Position numbers and translations under genes: made by a program. From NCBI GenBank assembly GCA_030144725.1, contig JASKMD010000015.1:6796695-6860694 (forward strand): a stretch of DNA of 64,000 nt, written 5' to 3'. The DNA is from Haematococcus lacustris (lineage: Eukaryota; Chlorophyta; Chlorophyceae; Chlamydomonadales; Haematococcaceae). Within the stretch, counting starts at the first letter, position 1. Each line of letters starts with the position of its first letter. Shown here piece after piece: positions 59,999 to 64,000 of this stretch. The notes under the pieces are model-generated. The model was not told the origin of the DNA. It ran no database searches and saw only the letters and a program-made list of their open reading frames with translations.

Positions 59999-61067
59999 GC
60001 AGCCCCCTTGTCCTTCACTAGGGCCTCCATTTCAGCCGGACCAGTAGTGGCCCCTGGCAGCCACTAGCGTGAATACTAAGGGCCGATAGTGGCCTGACTC
60101 AAACGGTGTTATTGGGCTGTGTGGAGTAAACCCAGTGCACATGGCACATGAGTGCCTACCACCTACACTATTGCCTCACCGCGAGTGCTATTGTGTAGAA
60201 TTGGCATGAAAAACATGCGCTGGTTGTGAGCTGATAATAGCTCAACAAAGGGGGGGCACACTACTGTGCCACAGCAGGCTGCTGCTCCTGCTGGGCCTTG
60301 GGTGGCTGGTCTCGCAGCCGCTTGTACCCGAGGCCTGGGTACTCCTTGCCCTTGGCTGGCAGCTTCCCCTGCTCAGGCCACCAGCATAGCTTCAGCGGGC
60401 GCCACCTACTCTCCCCAATGCGCTGCATGTGCAGCGCTGCATTTCAGTCCCTGTCCAGCCACCTGCCTGGCTGTGGTGCTGGCTTGGCTTTGGCAGCCTT
60501 GCCCTGCTCAGCCTTGGTGCGCTTGCTGCGCTTGGCTGGCGGGGGAGTGCTGGGCCCAGGCTCTGAGGCTGCTGCTGGTGTGGCTGCCTGGCTGCTGCGT
60601 GGGGCCTGTGGGGGCTTGCGGGGGGCCACTACCGGGCACCACATCAGGCCCCGCACTGGCTGGTCACGCTGCTGGCTCCAGGCTGGGCGCACCAGGCGCT
60701 GTTCCACCTGCCCTTCTGGGGCCTTCCAGTCAGCAGGCCTGGTGAGCAGCCCTTGGTTCAGCTGCTCCTCACTTGGCTGCTTGCCATTCACTGCTGAGCT
60801 GACCCGGGTGGTGCGGTGCTCATCCACTAGCACCACCCTACCCCGCCGCTGGCCTGCGCCCCTGGGCCTGCACACCACCTTGCAGCAGGCACGCAGCACA
60901 GCATTAGCACCCCACCATCCCGCAGTGCCAATGCTAGCTGCTCCAAAGAACACCACCAGCTGCTTGGCATGCCCATGGCGCTTCATGGACACCTCCGCCA
61001 TGCAACTGCAGCCTCCAACTGCAGCCATGCACGCAAGGCACACACATGGCGGCTGACATGGTGGCAT
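59999..61067. mobile_element. Fanzor/TnpB-like element 2, 5'-truncated
   Basis: The left end (59999-60165) is nearly the same as the sequence at 63836-64000: both carry CCCCCTTGTCC, CACTAGGGCCTCCATTT, CTCAAACGGTGTTA and GGGCTGTGTGGAGTAAACCCA in the same order and orientation. It continues into a minus-strand Fanzor-like gene. The gene's upstream half is missing, and no matching inverted end is seen on the right. Confidence 0.65.
60261..61067 (-). pseudogene. Fanzor/TnpB-like gene copy 2, nonsense-mutated and 5'-truncated
   Basis: Homologous to the pseudogene in element 1. In order it shows GHAKQLVVFFGAASIG, then GGWGANAVLRACCKVV in a slightly altered form (GWWGANAVLR), VLVDEHRTTRVSSAVNG, VRGLMWCPVVAPRKPP, a Lys/Pro-rich linker, and WLDRD followed by a TGA stop (60444-60446). 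After the stop the same frame continues NAALHMQRIGESRWRPL and KEYPGLGYKRLRDQPPKAQ to a TAG at 60261. In copy 1 the codon at the stop position is Cys, so one base change (TGC to TGA) cut the RuvC-III-like motif. The LDPG-containing N-terminal half is absent. The Zn-ribbon Cys pair expected after VDEHRTT is absent in both copies. Confidence 0.7.
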
Positions 61068-61696
61068 CAGGTTAGGTATGGCACAGACAACGTCATGCCT
61101 AGTTCACCACCTTACAGTCCCTTACCCACCTTCCCACCCAACACTCACCAGGGAGCAGTTGGGAGGGCTGCCGTCGGTGAGGGCTGCTGTTGCTAGTTTT
61201 AAGCATATTGCAAAGTCAGCGCTTGTGCTAGCTGCCTGTGAGGACACTGAGGCGTGCCCATGCAGGCTCAATATCGTAAGAGCAGGAATTACAAGCCAAG
61301 GAATTACAAGCCAATTCTTTTGTGTATATAGATTACATTTAATTACACACATAATCACGTAGTTACACGGCGTAAGAAAGTAAGTAACTTTGTAACTCTG
61401 TAATCACTGCATCACTGCGTAAGATCCCATTTCATCATCATCAGTCATTTAGGCTCGGCATGCACATCAGCATGTGGCTTGATTTGGCTGAGTCTTGATG
61501 CGCACGACACAACATCAAGCATCAAGCTGTTATCGTGATTGGAATTGCCTCACTCACCCTGCCGGTCCTGCTCAACAGGCTACGAGCGCCGTCCTGAGCA
61601 AGCAGGTCAAGCTAAAAGTCACACAGTCACCGTTAGAGATCCACGACCACAGCGAAGTGCAGTTCAGGGCTTCAACGTAACACACTACAAGCAGCC
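61068..61696 (+). other. 5' flank of psaG
   Basis: About 630 bp and unusually A/T-rich for the window, especially 61290-61440 (ttacatttaattacacac). It contains tgtatatagatt near 61321. No gene or matching transposon end was recognised. It may hold the psaG promoter and the eroded right part of element 2. Confidence 0.5.
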
Positions 61697-62780
61697 ATGG
61701 CCCTCTCCATCCGCCAGACATCCGTGCGCCCTATGCGGGCTGCCCGACCCGCTCGGGCTGTGCAGCCTGTGAAGGCCATGCTGAGTCCGGCTGTCGCAAT
61801 CGGGGGAGCCACCTGTGCGATGCTGGTCCTTGTGAGCAGCCCTGTGCAGTGCAGCGCGGAACAGGGTGCCCAGGGCCTGGCAGCGATGCAGGGTTTCAGA
61901 TACGCGTCAATTGACTACATCTCTTTATCCTAACATGCACATCATCGTCACCAGCCTGCTGCCCCTCGCTGCGATGTTCTACGCTGCAGGGCCGGTTCGT
62001 GTTCTTGCCGTTCCAGCGCCGCGAGCTGGACTACCAGCAGGAAATCGCCGGGCCCAAGACAACGGGCAGCTCCTACTTCGACAAGCTGCAGCAGCAGAGC
62101 ACCTTTACGCTGCAGTCCAAGGACCCCTCCAAGTTTGTAAGTTCAAAAGCGGCCACGAGATGGCGTTCTGCCCCACCACCTAGGTAGCCTGCAGAGCGCA
62201 GCCTAAGTCACCAGGCAAGCAGCATCTCGCAGCATCAAGCATGGTGAGCGCAGCTGGCCTGCTGAAGGGCAGGTGGAGGGCCTGGGCCCACCTTCCGCCT
62301 GGCCTGCCCTCACTAGAGCTGGAGCCACTGTCCTGACCCAGCCAGCAGGTCCCTAGCTGCCTGCCTGTGTTGCATGGCTGTCTCTCCCCGCCTTGGGGCC
62401 CTGCGTTCCTTTGACCCGGCTTAGCCCACCCCTGCCACGGCCGCCCCCTCAGCTGTCCCACATTGCCCTGCTGCTTCACCCCACAGGGCTTCATTGACGT
62501 GCTGGGCTGGGGAGCCCTGGGCCACGTGCTGGGCTTCGCTGCGCTGGCCGCCTCCAGCCTGGCTGACTCAGGTGGGCACCCAGGCCAGAGCAGCAGGGGG
62601 GGCTGCAGGAGGAAGGCTGGGGGAGGCCACGCGGGCCAGCTGAGAGTAGGGCGGCACCACTGCTCAGGGGGATGCGTAGCAACGCAAGCAGCAGGCAGCT
62701 GGGTACACCCACGGCCCTCAAGGCTCAGCCAGCTGCTGGCCTGCTGGTGTGATGCAGGTGTGACCCCCTTCCCCCGCTAA
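61697..62780 (+). CDS. PSAG: Photosystem I reaction centre subunit V (PsaG)
   Basis: Four exons join in frame to 129 residues: 61697-61831, 61990-62136, 62487-62571, 62758-62780. PsaG is a two-helix thylakoid membrane protein that anchors the LHCI belt to the PSI core. The first ~27 residues are Arg/Ala/Ser-rich, a typical algal transit peptide. Helix 1 (LSPAVAIGGATCAMLVL) runs into GRFVFLPFQRRE, matching the PsaG hallmark GRFVFxxFQR. The stromal loop has GPKTTGSSYFDKLQ, as in other green algal PsaG. Helix 2 is GFIDVLGWGALGHVLGFAAL, matching plant VDVLAWGSxGH. The final exon adds only GVTPFPR; a version that reads through the last intron is possible but would add 62 mostly Gly/Arg-rich residues. 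A TGTAA motif follows at 62892. Confidence 0.93.
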
Positions 62781-63580
62781 GTTGCAGTGATGGGTGGCTG
62801 GAGATGTGTCGACTACTGGCAGCAGCCTGATGCTGGGACCTGGCACTGTGTCCTGCACTGCTCGTGTACCAAGGTTGGCTCCAGGGTTTCGTGTAACTAT
62901 ACAGCGCAGGGTTCAGCGTCCCCGCAGCTGACAAGGGTGGCCTTGCGCCGCTGACCTAGTAGTGTGTTGTGTGTTGAGGCTGTGTCCCGTAGTACACTCC
63001 GCTTTGCATCCCGGAGTGGTCTTCTTCTGTAGAGGCTGTCGCGGGAGTGGCTGTCGTGGGTCCTGTAAACATACGGCGACCCTGCGAGCTGTGTCGGTGT
63101 GCAACCATGGCTACCGGTTAGCACTCGATCCGGCAGGATGCCTTGGTATGGTTAATGCTGGCGTAGTGCAGAAGGTACTGAAGCGCGTCGCATTGCACGC
63201 GTTGTACCAGCTGTTCCCCGCTACCGCAATTGGGTCCATCAACCTGGCTCCTTCCTGCTTATGTCAAGCTTGCAAGCAACAGCGGAAGACTCTCAACTAG
63301 AACTTTATCCAGCGGGATGTTCTTGTGTCGCAACTAGGGCAGGGTTGGGGCGTAGAAGTTGTGTAGCTACCGCAAACAGCACGCCATTTTTCTATCGACA
63401 GCACGACAGGGCGACGAGCAATGTACGTGAGCGGTCGGGCTATGCACTCTCTTGCAACAGGCTCTATCGTGACCGCGATGGGGCACAGAAAACACCGATT
63501 CACTGGTGTGACCCCGTCTTCATTGCTTGCATCACGCCGCAAAACAGTGGCTCGCGTCCTAGACGCCACCCATCGCGAAG
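62781..63580. other. Spacer between psaG and the putative secreted protein
   Basis: About 800 bp with the psaG 3' UTR and presumably the promoter of the downstream gene. Short open frames on both strands have no recognisable features. Nothing else seen. Confidence 0.5.
62892..62896 (+). terminator. TGTAA poly(A) signal of psaG
   Basis: TGTAA in the context ttcgTGTAActat, 112 nt after the psaG stop, at the usual distance. Confidence 0.65.
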
Positions 63581-63721
63581 ATGCGACATGCCACATGCGG
63601 CTGTGCCCTGGCGCTATTGCTGCTCATCGCCCTGGCACCCCTGACAGCTTCTGGCACCCCTGACACCTGGGCCCAGGAGCTGCTGGCTGAGGCACGCTCG
63701 CCTGAACTGCAGCAGTACATG
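63581..63721 (+). CDS. Putative secreted protein, first exon only
   Basis: Starts at ATG 63581 with MRHATCGCALALLLLIALAP, a classic signal peptide: a basic residue, then a ~14-residue hydrophobic core, then small residues (TASG) for cleavage. It continues TPDTWAQELLAEARSPELQQ and ends in YM with a GTGGGC donor at 63722. The rest would lie beyond the right edge. The third transposon end begins at ~63836 within what would be its first intron. Function unknown; the model rests only on the signal peptide and the splice donor. Confidence 0.45.
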
Positions 63722-63835
63722 GTGGGCAATGCTGGCAGGCAGGACGCAGCTCTAGCCCCCCCCCCCTTGACTTGCCTATGAACTCAGGCGCATAACCCCC
63801 TTTATAAAATCTAAACAAATTTCCTGGAAGCCCCA

Positions 63836-64000
63836 ACAGCCCCCTTGTCCCTCACTAGGGCCTCCATTTGAGCCAGACCACAAGTGGCCCCTAGCAGCAT
63901 GTACTAGGGACCAATAGTGGCCCGACTCAAACGGTGTTAATGGGCTGTGTGGAGTAAACCCAACGCACGTGGACATGGTGCATGAGTGCCTACCACCTAC
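63836..64000. mobile_element. End of a third Fanzor-like element, cut by the window edge
   Basis: 165 bp closely matching 59999-60165 in the same orientation, from CAGCCCCCTTGTCC to GAGTGCCTACCACCTAC, then the window ends. A gcgcataaccccctttata stretch at 63789 resembles the outer end of element 1 (gcacataacccccctacta), so the true border may lie ~50 bp to the left. Confidence 0.7.

Overview
This is nuclear DNA of a GC-rich green alga. The genes are densely intron-split with GTGAG/GCAG-type junctions, TGTAA poly(A) motifs follow several stops, and the contents are plant-type: photosystem I subunit PsaG, a plastid cyclophilin of the CYP28 type, peroxisomal 3-ketoacyl-CoA thiolase and a CRT-like plastid thiol transporter. 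The CAG/CTG-rich composition and the TnpB/Fanzor-like repeat family suggest a volvocalean such as Haematococcus. That species call is inference from recall, not from a search.

Layout. 1-3513: a minus-strand Ala-rich coiled-coil gene, cut by the left edge. 3664-5285: a mobile element with ~280-bp inverted repeats around a decayed Fanzor/TnpB-like gene, sitting in the space between divergent genes. 5589-11279: an 18-exon CLC anion transporter (+). 12742-17417: Mediator subunit MED17 (-). 18377-21937: a 10-exon peroxisomal thiolase (+). 22250-25743: the first eight visible exons of a CRT-like transporter (+). 25928-42931: a ~17-kb minisatellite of ~33-bp CTG-rich units, ending in a 500-N gap (42932-43431). 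43477-44312: the 3' end of a purple-acid-phosphatase-type metallophosphoesterase (+). 46913-51342: a 12-exon hotdog acyl-CoA thioesterase (-). 51756-56045: an unrecognised gene (-). 56523-59806: CYP28-type cyclophilin (-). About 60000-61067: a second decayed Fanzor-like element. 61697-62780: psaG (+). 63581-: first exon of a putative secreted protein, then the start of a third copy of the element end, cut by the right edge.

The genes do not form one pathway, as is normal in an algal nuclear genome. Exon models were built by hand. For CLC, MED17, thiolase, thioesterase, CYP28 and PsaG the chosen exons join in frame from start to stop. The most notable parts are the terminal-repeat architecture of the Fanzor-like elements (the gene's 3' end is present at both ends of element 1), the giant hierarchical CTG minisatellite, which lies next to two broken genes, and the altered selectivity filter of the CLC protein.
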